Made by a program: the position numbers and the translations under genes. DNA of 64,000 bases from Dolomitihabitans soli (lineage in GTDB: Bacteria > Actinomycetota > Actinomycetes > Streptosporangiales > Streptosporangiaceae), in NCBI RefSeq assembly GCF_022213955.1, contig NZ_JAKNTW010000008.1:62001-126000 (forward strand). The letters run 5' to 3'. A model generated the notes under the pieces. That model searched no databases. It saw nothing but the letters and a program-made list of their open reading frames with translations, and was not told the DNA's origin. This document shows, piece after piece, positions 29,185 through 37,552 of the stretch. Within the stretch, counting starts at the first letter, position 1, and each line of letters starts with the position of its first letter.

Positions 29185-29712
29185 GGAGAGGAGGGCGTCG
29201 AGTTCGTCTTCCGGGAAGCCGAGGTCGACGCGGATGCGGTAGCGGGCGCGTAGCAGGGCGGTGTGCTCGCCGCTGCCCGCCACGCTCGCCAGCGCCCCCT
29301 GGGTCGCCCATTCGTGGGCGGCGCGCAGGTCACCGTAGGCGACCAGGGTCTCGGCGATGGTGAGCGAGGTGGCGGGGGCTACGTCGCCCTCGCCGTGGAT
29401 CGTCTTGATCACCTCGCGCGCCTCGTCGGGCCGATCGAGCTCGAACAGGGTGTCGGCGATCCCGGCCCGGGGATCGACGCTCACCTCTCCGCCGTCTTCG
29501 ACGGCCCGCTGGAGGCTCTCCAGCGCACGAGCCGGTTGCCCCGCCTGCCGCCATTCCTCGGCGGCGAGGGACCAGATCGCGGCCCGGGAGACGTCACCGC
29601 CTTCGTAGGCGCCCGCGAGGCCGTCGAGCCGTCTCGCCAATGGAGCATGGTCATCCGCTAGAAGTGCCTGCTCAAGCAGCCGATCAAGATCCTCACGTGT
29701 CACATGCGCCAC
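29182..29712 (-). CDS. Tetratricopeptide-repeat protein
   Basis: 176 residues, all helical. Repeating pairs such as AIWSLAAEEWRQAGQPARALES, IADTLFELDRPDEAREV and IAETLVAYGDLRAAHEWATQ fit TPR units. These act as protein-interaction scaffolds; the partner is unknown. No signal peptide, so cytoplasmic. The GTG at 29712 starts the frame without a clear ribosome binding site; a GTG three codons later is possible. The gene tail is followed by the tandem stop-codon array. Confidence 0.7.
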   Translation of the reverse strand: MAHVTREDLDRLLEQALLADDHAPLARRLDGLAGAYEGGDVSRAAIWSLAAEEWRQAGQPARALESLQRAVEDGGEVSVDPRAGIADTLFELDRPDEAREVIKTIHGEGDVAPATSLTIAETLVAYGDLRAAHEWATQGALASVAGSGEHTALLRARYRIRVDLGFPEDELDALLS

Positions 29713-29886
29713 ACGGCGAGACTATCGAGACCGGCCCCGTTTTGCCTGGACATTAGGGCATCCCCGACTTTCACCACAAATCACACATGATTGGCTACAG
29801 ACCGCGTGTTCGTCGCGACAGCCGGGCATATACCCGACGCCTTGGTTGCGAACCAACCGGCGGGGGCGCTGTTCGAGGGAGCTGCG

Positions 29887-30222
29887 ATGGGCATGTCCAG
29901 GCAGACGACCTTCACCCTGGCCTGCGCGATGCTACTCGCCGCGTTCGTTCCGGGAGCGGCCGGATATCTGTCCGGAAGGCTGGAGGCCGTCGAGATCGCC
30001 AAGCGCGACCTGCGTGAGCTACAGGCCGACATCCGATCGCGGGGTGGCAGGATCGACTCGCTGTCGGTCCCGCGATGCGAACTGTCACCCCGCCAGCGAC
30101 GCGCGGCCAAGCGAGCGGCCGAGCAGGCGGCGGAGCGGGCGGAGCGGGCGCGAAGCCGCGCGGCCTTCGCGCCCGGCACCTTCACCCTGAACCCGCCCAC
30201 CCTGAACCCACCAGACGAATGA
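29887..30222 (+). CDS. Small membrane-anchored or secreted basic helical protein
   Basis: 111 residues. An N-terminal hydrophobic segment (TFTLACAMLLAAFVPGAAGY) acts as signal or anchor. A charged helical region follows (LSGRLEAVEIAKRDLRELQA) with an Arg/Ala/Glu-rich coiled-coil-like stretch, and a Pro-rich tail with a repeated TLNPP. GAGGGAG six bases upstream supports the ATG at 29887. No family recognised. Confidence 0.5.
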   Translation: MGMSRQTTFTLACAMLLAAFVPGAAGYLSGRLEAVEIAKRDLRELQADIRSRGGRIDSLSVPRCELSPRQRRAAKRAAEQAAERAERARSRAAFAPGTFTLNPPTLNPPDE

Positions 30223-30325
30223 CCCCGAACCCGGCGCAGGCCCCCGCCCGGCCGGGCAATGGAACGATCAACGGAGGTCACGCCTCCCCCACTGACGACA
30301 CCGGCCACCACGAAGCGACCCCTCG

Positions 30326-30355
30326 ACCACGACACGGTCAAACACGACGCGGTCA
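30326..30355. repeat. 15-nt tandem duplication starting at the TetR stop codon
   Basis: Minus strand: TGACCGCGTCGTGTT followed by TGACCGTGTCGTGGT; the first TGA is the stop codon of the TetR gene. Confidence 0.65.
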
Positions 30356-31012
30356 ATGCGCGTAAGGAGTCAGCTGCCGGGCGAGATAGTCGCGCACCAG
30401 CTTCTTTGCCTCGGCCACGATCTGGGGCGCGCCCTCGGGATCGTGCCGGAACGCCAGCTTGAGCACCGCGTCACCCGCCTCGACGGCGACCATCGTGGCC
30501 AGGTCGAGCTCCGCGCTGTCGGCCTGCCCGAACTCCGCGAGCAGCAACGCCCGCAGCCGCCCGGCGATCACGGTGTTGTTGTCGGCGACGGAGTCGAGCA
30601 GGTTGAGATCGACGACGTCGCCGAAGTTCAGCGACCGGAAGCCGGGCACGGACCTGTGCATGGCGACGTACTCGTCGATGATCGCGTCGACCGCGTCCCA
30701 CCAGCCCTCGTAGTCGTCCGCCAGGAACCTGCGGCCCACCCCGGCGGCGAACAGCTCGACGTTTCGCCTGGTCACCTCTTGAGTGATGGCCCGTTTGTCA
30801 GGAAAGAACTGATAGACCGAGCCGATGGCCACCCCCGCCCGCTCGGCGATGCGGGTGGTCGAGAGCGCCTCGTAGCCGATCTCGTCGAGAAGATCGGCGC
30901 AGGCGTCGAGCATCCGCTCGACCCGGCGCGCGCTGCGGCGCTGCGTGGGACGGCGCCGGAGTGGCGTGGGCTCCATGCCTTCGTCGGAGTCTTCAACAGG
31001 CAAGGTGGACAC
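30353..31012 (-). CDS. TetR-family transcriptional regulator
   Basis: 219 residues. The N-terminal HTH contains MLDACADLLDEIGYEALSTT, IAERAGVAIGSVYQFFPDKR; the C-terminal ligand domain is helical and variable. TetR proteins are usually repressors of neighbouring efflux or catabolic genes, but neither adjacent gene is an obvious target. The GTG at 31012 is used; an ATG twelve codons in (30976) is also possible. Confidence 0.85.
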   Translation of the reverse strand: MSTLPVEDSDEGMEPTPLRRRPTQRRSARRVERMLDACADLLDEIGYEALSTTRIAERAGVAIGSVYQFFPDKRAITQEVTRRNVELFAAGVGRRFLADDYEGWWDAVDAIIDEYVAMHRSVPGFRSLNFGDVVDLNLLDSVADNNTVIAGRLRALLLAEFGQADSAELDLATMVAVEAGDAVLKLAFRHDPEGAPQIVAEAKKLVRDYLARQLTPYAH

Positions 31013-31082
31013 GCCACCATCTTGCCCGCTTGGACCGGTCCCGTTCAGCTAACCTCCGGATTTCTCATCTCAGGACAGGTGA

Positions 31083-32177
31083 TCAGGGCTTCGCGGACAG
31101 CCCGGTGCAGGAGCGAAGGGACTTCCACTGGCTGACGGCCTGGGTGCGAGCGGACCCGGTGAGCGGGATCGGCACGCCCGACTGGATGTGCGCGGGCGTC
31201 CACCGGTCCTTGAGCACCTTGCGGCCGTTGATGGTCAGCGTGAGCACGCCGGTCCTGCCGGTCTCGGGGCCCGAGTTGTAGAAGGCGAAGTTGCCCATGC
31301 CGTAGTTGACGTAGCTCTTCTTGAGGTAGCCGCTGCCGAGCAGGATGTGGGCGTGGCCGCCGACGATCACGTCGGCGCCGGCGGCGACCAGCTTGGGCGC
31401 CAGGTCACGCTGCGCGGGGTTGGGGCACTTCTGCAGCTCGGTCCCCCAGTGCAGGTGGACGATCACGGTGTCGGAGTTCTTCCTGGCGGCGCGCACGGCC
31501 TGGATCAGGCGCTTCTCCTCCTTGGCCGAGGCCAGCCCGCCCTGCTCCGACGTCGCGGTCCACGCCTGGATGAACTCTGCGTCGAGCACCTGGGTCGCAC
31601 CGATGATCGCGACCCGGTTGCCGTTGACGGTCCTGCGGTACGGCTTGTACGCCTCCGCCGCGTTCTTGCCGACGCCCACGACCGGGAACCGTGACTTGCG
31701 GATCGCCGCCAGGGTGTCGCGCAGGCCGCTCTGCATGAAGTCCATGCCGTGGTTGTTGGCCAGCGAGGCCACATCGACCCCGGCCGCCTTGAGGGCGGTC
31801 AGCGCCGACGGCGGGGCGCGGAAGGCGAACTCCTTGCCCGGCGCCCTGGTCCCGCCGGTGGTGATCGCGGTCTCCAGGTTGACCATGGCGAGATCGGCGC
31901 GCTTGAGCACCGAGGCGATCGGCCCGAGCACGGTCTTGGGGTTGGCCCGCAGCCGGTTGAGCAACACGCCTTCGAAGTGCGTGTCACCACCGAAGGCGAT
32001 GGTGTACGGCCGGCGCTCGGGCGTCGGTTTGGCGGTGGGAGTGGAGACGGGGGTCTTCTTCTGCTCCGGCTCCGGTTCCTGGGCGGACTGCGCGGCGGAG
32101 CAGGCCGAAGCCAGCATCGCCGAACCCGCCAGGAGAACGGCGGCGAGACGGACAGGGCGGGGAGAGTGGCTGTTCAT
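31083..32177 (-). CDS. CapA-family lipoprotein (poly-gamma-glutamate capsule type metallophosphatase fold)
   Basis: 364 residues. The lipoprotein signal has lipobox LASAC, then a Pro/Thr/Lys-rich linker. The CapA domain contains FGGDTHFEG, MVNLETAITTGG, DVASLANNHGMDFM, VIVHLHWGTELQKCP and VIVGGHAHILLG, with the metal-binding Asp, Asn and His residues of the calcineurin-like fold in place. In capsule formers CapA acts in poly-gamma-glutamate export; solitary actinobacterial copies have no proven role. No capBC genes are nearby. The ATG at 32177 is chosen because the signal peptide starts there. Confidence 0.82.
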   Translation of the reverse strand: MNSHSPRPVRLAAVLLAGSAMLASACSAAQSAQEPEPEQKKTPVSTPTAKPTPERRPYTIAFGGDTHFEGVLLNRLRANPKTVLGPIASVLKRADLAMVNLETAITTGGTRAPGKEFAFRAPPSALTALKAAGVDVASLANNHGMDFMQSGLRDTLAAIRKSRFPVVGVGKNAAEAYKPYRRTVNGNRVAIIGATQVLDAEFIQAWTATSEQGGLASAKEEKRLIQAVRAARKNSDTVIVHLHWGTELQKCPNPAQRDLAPKLVAAGADVIVGGHAHILLGSGYLKKSYVNYGMGNFAFYNSGPETGRTGVLTLTINGRKVLKDRWTPAHIQSGVPIPLTGSARTQAVSQWKSLRSCTGLSAKP

Positions 32178-32258
32178 CGCTACCCGAGCATGCCATCTCC
32201 AGCCGCCGGGCACATCAGCCGCACACCGGACAACAGTCATCTGGAGTTATTCCAAGAG

Positions 32259-32294
32259 TTGAATGATTCCGGTTTAGCGCGTATCGTCCATCAC
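32259..32294 (+). promoter_or_regulatory. Leaderless fur promoter with overlapping operator
   Basis: -35 TTGAAT (32259-32264), a 17-bp spacer, -10 TATCGT (32282-32287), then 7 nt to the ATG at 32295. The palindrome GAATGATTC (32261-32269) overlaps the -35, and a related ATTCC lies upstream at 32249-32253, a plausible Fur-type operator for autoregulation. Confidence 0.5.
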
Positions 32295-32708
32295 ATGGGG
32301 GACGTCGACCGACTCCACGAGGCAGGGTTGCGGGTGACCGCGGCCCGCCTGGCGATCATGCAGACCGTGCAGGAGGGTGGCCACCTTGACGTGGACGCCG
32401 TCCATCGGCGCGTGCACGATCGCATCGGCAGGGTCTCCCTCCAGGCTGTCTATGACTCACTGGCCGCACTGCACAAGGCGGGGCTGGTCAGGAAGATCGA
32501 GCCCATGGGCAGCCCGGCTCGCTACGAGGCCCGGGTGGGCGACAACCACCACCACCTCGTGTGCCGGCGGTGCGGATCGGTGACCGACGTCGACTGTGTG
32601 GCAGGAGAGGCTCCGTGCCTCGATCCCGTGCACACCGCCGGTTATCTCATCGACGAGGCAGACATCACCTTCTGGGGCATCTGCCCCGACTGCCGCCCCG
32701 GCACATAA
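32295..32708 (+). CDS. Fur-family peroxide-sensing repressor (CatR/FurA-like)
   Basis: 137 residues. The winged helix contains GLRVTAARLAIMQTVQEG and VSLQAVYDSLAALHKAGLV. The metal-binding C-terminus has DNHHHLVCRRCGSVTDVDC and GICPDCRPG, giving two CxxC zinc motifs. It sits 54 bp upstream of the catalase gene on the same strand, the standard place for a regulator that represses catalase until peroxide oxidises it. Its own mRNA appears leaderless, as known for furA-type genes. Confidence 0.9.
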   Translation: MGDVDRLHEAGLRVTAARLAIMQTVQEGGHLDVDAVHRRVHDRIGRVSLQAVYDSLAALHKAGLVRKIEPMGSPARYEARVGDNHHHLVCRRCGSVTDVDCVAGEAPCLDPVHTAGYLIDEADITFWGICPDCRPGT

Positions 32709-32762
32709 CGGAGTTTCAGGCGGTAGCCGTACTCCATCACTGACGATTCGGAGGACTGCGCA

Positions 32763-34211
32763 ATGAGCGATCGGCCCATGACCACTACGGACGCGGGGAT
32801 TCCGGCGCCGAGCGACGAGTTCTCGCTCTCCGTCGGGCCGAACGGCCCGCTGCTGATGCAGGACCACTACGTCATCCAGAAGATGGCGCACTTCAACCGG
32901 GAACGGGTGCCCGAGCGGGTGGTGCACGCCAAGGGCGGCGGTGCGCACGGTGTCCTGCGGATCACCGAGGACGTGAGCCAGTACACCAAGGCCGGCCTGT
33001 TCGCCAAGGGCAAGGAGACCGACCTCTTCCTGCGCTTCTCCACGGTGGCCGGCGAGCTGGGCAGCCCCGACACCGCCCGTGACCCACGCGGGTTCGCGAT
33101 CAAGTTCTACACCGACGAGGGCAACTACGACATCGTCGGCAACAACACGCCGATCTTCTTCATCCGGGACCCGTCGAAGTTCTCCGACTTCATCCACTCG
33201 CAGAAGCGCCGCGCCGACAACCACCTGCGCGACAACAACATGCAGTGGGACTTCTGGACCCTCTCCCCGGAGTCGGCCCACCAGGTCACCTTCCTGATGA
33301 CCGACCGCGGCACTCCGAAGACCTGGCGCAACATGCACGGCTTCGGCTCCCACACCTTCCTCTGGTACAACGCGGCCGGCGAGAAGTTCTGGGTGAAGTA
33401 CCACTTCAAGACCGAACAGGGCATCGAGAACTTCACGGCCGGCGACGCCAAGGCGATGACCGCCGAAGACCCCGACTTCCACATCCGCGACCTGCACACG
33501 GCCATCGCGGCGGGCGACCACCCGGCGTGGACCGTCAACGTGCAGGTCATGCCGTTCGAGGCGGCGGCCGACTACCGCTTCAACCCGTTCGACCTGACCA
33601 AGGTCTGGCCGCACGCCGACTATCCGGAGATCACCATCGGCCGGTTCGTGTTGAACCGGAACCCGGCGAACTACTTCGCGGAGGTCGAGCAGGGCGGCTT
33701 CGAGCCGGCGAACCTGGTCCCCGGCATCGGTCCCTCCCCGGACAAGATGCTCCAGGGCCGGCTGTTCTCCTACCCCGACGCCCACCGCTACCGCATCGGC
33801 CCCAACTACCTCCAGTTGCCGATCAACGCCCCGAAGTCGCCCGTCCACAGCTACAACAAGGACGGCGCGATGCGCTTCAGCAACGGCGGGGACCCGGTCT
33901 ACGCGCCCAACTCCGCGGGCGGCGCGACCGCCGACCCCGCCCTCTACGAGGGCGAGAACTACCACGTCTCGGGCGAGGTGCTCCGCAGCGCCTACACCAG
34001 GCACGCGGAGGACGACGACTACACCCAGCCGCGCGCGCTGTGGGAGAACGTGCTGTCCGACAACGAGCGCGCGCACCTCGTGAACAACATCGTGGACCAC
34101 GCGTCCGCCCCGGAGGTCACCACCGAGACGCGCAGGCGGGTCGTGGACTACTGGACCAACATCCACAAGGACCTCGGCCAGGGCGTCGCCCACGGCCTCG
34201 GCATCTCCTGA
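32763..34211 (+). CDS. katA: Monofunctional haem catalase
   Basis: 482 residues, the size of small-subunit (clade 3) catalases. The active site is in FNRERVPERVVHAKGGGAHG (catalytic His), with the Asn region VGNNTPIFFIRDP. The proximal haem ligand is the Tyr of GRLFSYPDAHRYRIG. It decomposes hydrogen peroxide. A GGAGG ribosome binding site precedes the ATG, and a terminator follows the stop. A decayed copy of its 3' end and terminator lies 9 kb away at 43157-43281. Confidence 0.97.
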   Translation: MSDRPMTTTDAGIPAPSDEFSLSVGPNGPLLMQDHYVIQKMAHFNRERVPERVVHAKGGGAHGVLRITEDVSQYTKAGLFAKGKETDLFLRFSTVAGELGSPDTARDPRGFAIKFYTDEGNYDIVGNNTPIFFIRDPSKFSDFIHSQKRRADNHLRDNNMQWDFWTLSPESAHQVTFLMTDRGTPKTWRNMHGFGSHTFLWYNAAGEKFWVKYHFKTEQGIENFTAGDAKAMTAEDPDFHIRDLHTAIAAGDHPAWTVNVQVMPFEAAADYRFNPFDLTKVWPHADYPEITIGRFVLNRNPANYFAEVEQGGFEPANLVPGIGPSPDKMLQGRLFSYPDAHRYRIGPNYLQLPINAPKSPVHSYNKDGAMRFSNGGDPVYAPNSAGGATADPALYEGENYHVSGEVLRSAYTRHAEDDDYTQPRALWENVLSDNERAHLVNNIVDHASAPEVTTETRRRVVDYWTNIHKDLGQGVAHGLGIS

Positions 34212-34224
34212 TCGGAGCGATGGG

Positions 34225-34256
34225 CACAGGGCCTGCGCCGGTGCAGGCCCTGTGCG
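34225..34256 (+). terminator. katA terminator
   Basis: Perfect 13-bp stem GCACAGGGCCTGC / GCAGGCCCTGTGC with loop GCCGGT, 13 nt after the katA stop codon. No T-run, as common in high-GC actinomycetes. A variant with paired base changes is at 43242-43281. Confidence 0.8.
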
Positions 34257-34300
34257 AGGTCACCGCATCCGGCTGCGTCCCGCCGGACGGGGGCGGCCGG

Positions 34301-35221
34301 TCAACCCGAACGGCCCCGCGCGGCGGACGGCGGGAAGTGCGTCGACCAGAAGTGCGCGATCTCGTCCCTTCCCGCGATCCAGATGTCGCCGGATGCGCAG
34401 ATCCGGTCGAGCACGCGCAGGAGTCCCGCCAGCCGGGCCGGTCGCCCGATGATCCTGGGATGCAGTCCGATCGACATCATCCTCGGGTGCCGCCTGCTCT
34501 CGGCCAGCAGGACCTCGAAGCAGTCGATGGCATAGCGCGCGAAGTCGTCCGCCGTGAAGAACTGGCCCTTGTAGAACTTGGTGTCGTTGACGTCGAGGGA
34601 GTACGGGACGATCAGGAACGGCTGCCCGTCGACCTGGTCGTAGTACGGGAGGTCGTCGCTGACCGAGCCGGCGTCGTAGACGAGTCCGGCCTGTGCCAGC
34701 AACGGGCGGGTGTGCACGGTGTTCGGCGGCCGGGTGAACCAGCCCTTGACGGACCGGTGGGTGAGACGTTCCAGCGAGGCGACGCAGTCCTCGATGTCGC
34801 GGCGCTGCTGCTCCACGGTCATGCCGGTGTGCGGGATCCACCGGTAGCCGTGCCCGACGATGTCGCACGCCCGCCGTACGATCGCCTCGGTCACCGGCGG
34901 GTTGCGTTCCAGCGCGAGGGCTGAGGCGAAGACCGTGGGGACGACTCCGTGGTCGTCCATCGCCGCCAGGATCCGCCAGATGCCGACGCGGCTGCCGTAC
35001 TCGAAGGTCGACTCGGCGAAGAGTTCGCGCTCGCCGTCCGGAACGTCGTATCTGGCCTCGACCAGGTTCTCCCGGCTGGTGTCGCCGTCGAGGACGTTGC
35101 GCTCCGCGCCCTCCTCGTAATTGATCACGAAGTTCACCGCGAGCCTGGCGCCGTTCGGCCAGGTGAAGTCGGGGGGATTCGCGCCGTATCCGATGAAGTC
35201 ACGTAGGTGCGATCGGGTCAA
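34301..35221 (-). CDS. PuuE-like polysaccharide-deacetylase-family hydrolase
   Basis: 306 residues. The NodB-type barrel starts LAVNFVINYEEGAERN, with EYGSRVGIWRILAAMDDHGV, DIVGHGYRWIPHTGM and HPRIIGRPARLAGL, the pattern of the PuuE branch (cofactor-independent allantoinases and cyclic imidases) rather than true chitin-type deacetylases. Probable reaction: opening a cyclic amide or imide. Starts at TTG overlapping the stop of the asparaginase-like gene (TTGA), so strongly coupled. Last gene of a four-gene run transcribed leftward. The substrate is not proven. Confidence 0.72.
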   Translation of the reverse strand: MTRSHLRDFIGYGANPPDFTWPNGARLAVNFVINYEEGAERNVLDGDTSRENLVEARYDVPDGERELFAESTFEYGSRVGIWRILAAMDDHGVVPTVFASALALERNPPVTEAIVRRACDIVGHGYRWIPHTGMTVEQQRRDIEDCVASLERLTHRSVKGWFTRPPNTVHTRPLLAQAGLVYDAGSVSDDLPYYDQVDGQPFLIVPYSLDVNDTKFYKGQFFTADDFARYAIDCFEVLLAESRRHPRMMSIGLHPRIIGRPARLAGLLRVLDRICASGDIWIAGRDEIAHFWSTHFPPSAARGRSG

Positions 35222-36219
35222 AGCCGGCTCCTCAGTGCGGTCTGGGCTGCGGTGCGACCGCGGAACAGCTGCTCGGCGGGCAGCCCGGCGGACAGGCCGA
35301 AGATCAGCCGGAGTCGCGCCTTCGCCGGTGACAGGGTGCGCGATGCGAGCAGCCCCTCGCCGAGCAGATGCGTTTCGGATCCGGGGCCGCTGTAGGTGTG
35401 CCGCAGGATCGGGCCGTCCTCGCAGCGGCTGGCCAGGACGACCGGCCGGTTCGATCGCGCCACGCGTACGACCGCCTCCGCCAGCGCCGGGGGAAGATGC
35501 CCGGCGCCGACGCCCGCGACGACGAGCGCGGCCACGTCGCCGGCGATCGCGTCCACCAGCCTCCCATCGGAACCGGCGACCGCCATGATGATCTCCACCC
35601 GCCGGTCCGGCGGAGCCGTGGCGGACAGCAGGTCAGCTGCGGGTGGCGGGCCGAGCAGCAGCTCGACCTCGTTCTCGGCCACGAATCCGACCGGTCCCGC
35701 CGACGGAGAGGTGAACGCCGCGACCCGGGTGCTGTGGTGTTTGGTCACCAGCCGCGCCACGTGGATCTCATCCTGGAACACCACGACGGGGCCATACCGC
35801 GCCAAAGGCAGGTGCAGCGCCGCGGCCACGGCGGCGGAGAGGTTCGCCTGACCATCGGCGCCGGGGAGGTGCGGCGCACGCATGGCACCGGTGACCACGA
35901 CCGGGACGGCGGTGTCCACGAGGAGGGCGAGCGCGTAAGCCGTCTCCTCCAGCGTGTCCGTGCCGTGTGTGATCACGACGCCGTCGACGCCGTCCGCGAT
36001 CTCACGGCGCACGGCCTCAGCGAGCGCCCACATGTCCCCAGGCGTGACGGATCGGCTGGAAACGGTACGCACGTCGCTCGCCCGGATGTCGACCGGCGAC
36101 GCGCCCAGCATGTCCGCCAGGTCGGCGGCTCCGCGCTGGGGCGTCGCACCGCCCGCCGAACGGGCCGTCGCGATGGTGCCGCCCATGGCCAGCAGGCTGA
36201 CCGTGCTCCTAGTCATCAC
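35218..36219 (-). CDS. Asparaginase/amidase-family hydrolase
   Basis: 333 residues. The N-terminal SLLAMGGTIATARS carries the nucleophilic Thr region; VVITHGTDTLEETAYAL carries the second Thr-Asp pair; PVVVTGAMRAP is typical of type I/II L-asparaginases. It releases ammonia from asparagine or another amide. In this cluster an omega-amide intermediate is a reasonable alternative substrate. The start overlaps the MmgE/PrpD stop, and its stop overlaps the PuuE-like start. Confidence 0.82.
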   Translation of the reverse strand: MMTRSTVSLLAMGGTIATARSAGGATPQRGAADLADMLGASPVDIRASDVRTVSSRSVTPGDMWALAEAVRREIADGVDGVVITHGTDTLEETAYALALLVDTAVPVVVTGAMRAPHLPGADGQANLSAAVAAALHLPLARYGPVVVFQDEIHVARLVTKHHSTRVAAFTSPSAGPVGFVAENEVELLLGPPPAADLLSATAPPDRRVEIIMAVAGSDGRLVDAIAGDVAALVVAGVGAGHLPPALAEAVVRVARSNRPVVLASRCEDGPILRHTYSGPGSETHLLGEGLLASRTLSPAKARLRLIFGLSAGLPAEQLFRGRTAAQTALRSRL

Positions 36220-37552
36220 TCACCGCCGCGAACAGGTCCGCGCAGTCGGCGACCTCGGGCAGTGCCGTCAGGCGCCGCCACCACACCGCCGCCGTCCGCG
36301 AGTCGCCGACGAGCGTGCCGAACTTCGCCCGGTGTTCGTCCACGGTGAGAGGCCGTTCGTGGTGTCCCCGGGGGTTGTCCACGGTCGCGGAACGAGAGCC
36401 GTCCTCGGTCACCACCGTCACGCGCGCTGGAGCGGATTCCGGCCACCGCGCCTCGAACTCGGGGGCCACGTGCACCTGCACCTGCCCCGCCAGGGCGGCG
36501 ACCTCGGGACGGTAGCGGAACGCCTCGATGTCGCTGCGGCCGAGGAGCAGCGCCGTCGCCACGGCGTACGGCAACGAGAAGCGCCCGGACAGGTCGTTCG
36601 CGGCCGGTTGCCGATCGATCTTCAGGTTGACCGCCACCGTGTCGACCCGCACCTGCCGGATCGTCTCCGGGGGGACGGGATCGAGGGCCAGCGCGGCCTC
36701 CACGGCGCTGTGAGACAGGGCGCAGGCACTGTGGACCTTGAAATAGTTGCGCGCTATGCCGAGCTCGTCGTAGCGCAGCGCCTCGGTGAGGGCCGACTCG
36801 TCGGCGATTTCACCCGCCACCTGGCCGAACGCCACATCCAGCGCACCGACCGAGCCGGTGAACCCGGCTCTGGCCAACGCCGTGGCCCGTACCCCGCCCT
36901 GCGCCGCGTGGCCGGTGTAGGTGTTGCGAGCCGTCGCGCCTTCGTAACAGGCCTGCCATACCGGCAACAACGGGCTGGTGGCGGCGATCCTGGCGGCTGT
37001 CACCGGATCCGTGCCGTCGAGCAGTGCCACGGCGACCGCGGCGCCGACCGCGCCGACGTGTCCATGCGGGTGAACGCCCTGCCGCAGGCGGTATGTACGG
37101 AAGAGCCGGCCGGCGATCTCATAACCCGCCAGGACCGCTCGCAGCAGGTCCGCACCCGAGGCGTGGGTGCGTTCGGCGGTCGCGAGTGCCGCCGGGACCA
37201 CGTGGATGCCGGGGTGGCCGGTCGGACGCATGCCTTCGTCCAGTTCGAGGGTGGTTCCCGCGGTCGCGTTGAGAAACGCGGCATGCGCGGGATGGGCTCG
37301 GCGGCGGGGCGCCGCGAGAACCGTCGCGGTGTGGCCCGGCACCGCCGCATTCGGCGAGCTCACCAGACCGTCTGCCTCGTCGATGGCCACCAGGGCGGCG
37401 ATCTCCGAGGTCCGGAAGCCCGCCGTGGCGACGGCAACGGTGTCCGCGATGACGAGCTGAGCGCGGAACAACGTCTGGGCGGGAACCCGCGCCAGATCCA
37501 GCTTCTCCATCATCTGGACCGCAGTGTCGATGCTGTGCACGATTATCGTCAC
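36209..37552 (-). CDS. MmgE/PrpD-family protein
   Basis: 447 residues. The family helical domain (RAQLVIADTVAVATAGFRTS, HPAHAAFLNATAGTTLELDE, GIHVVPAALATAERT, GYEIAGRLFRTY) and the C-terminal lid domain are both present. The family includes 2-methylcitrate dehydratase, cis-aconitate decarboxylase and related enzymes acting on tricarboxylates. The GTG at 37552 overlaps the MFS stop (GTGA) and is preferred to an earlier in-frame start inside that gene. Beside a TcuA-like dehydrogenase and an MHS symporter, action on an aconitate-like acid is likely. Confidence 0.8.
   Translation of the reverse strand: MTIIVHSIDTAVQMMEKLDLARVPAQTLFRAQLVIADTVAVATAGFRTSEIAALVAIDEADGLVSSPNAAVPGHTATVLAAPRRRAHPAHAAFLNATAGTTLELDEGMRPTGHPGIHVVPAALATAERTHASGADLLRAVLAGYEIAGRLFRTYRLRQGVHPHGHVGAVGAAVAVALLDGTDPVTAARIAATSPLLPVWQACYEGATARNTYTGHAAQGGVRATALARAGFTGSVGALDVAFGQVAGEIADESALTEALRYDELGIARNYFKVHSACALSHSAVEAALALDPVPPETIRQVRVDTVAVNLKIDRQPAANDLSGRFSLPYAVATALLLGRSDIEAFRYRPEVAALAGQVQVHVAPEFEARWPESAPARVTVVTEDGSRSATVDNPRGHHERPLTVDEHRAKFGTLVGDSRTAAVWWRRLTALPEVADCADLFAAVSDD

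Noticed and set aside
34301-35221. Considered as a peptidoglycan or chitin deacetylase
   Set aside because: No signal peptide, and the sequence follows the PuuE branch (INYEEGAE, GHGYRWI) coupled to an amidohydrolase.
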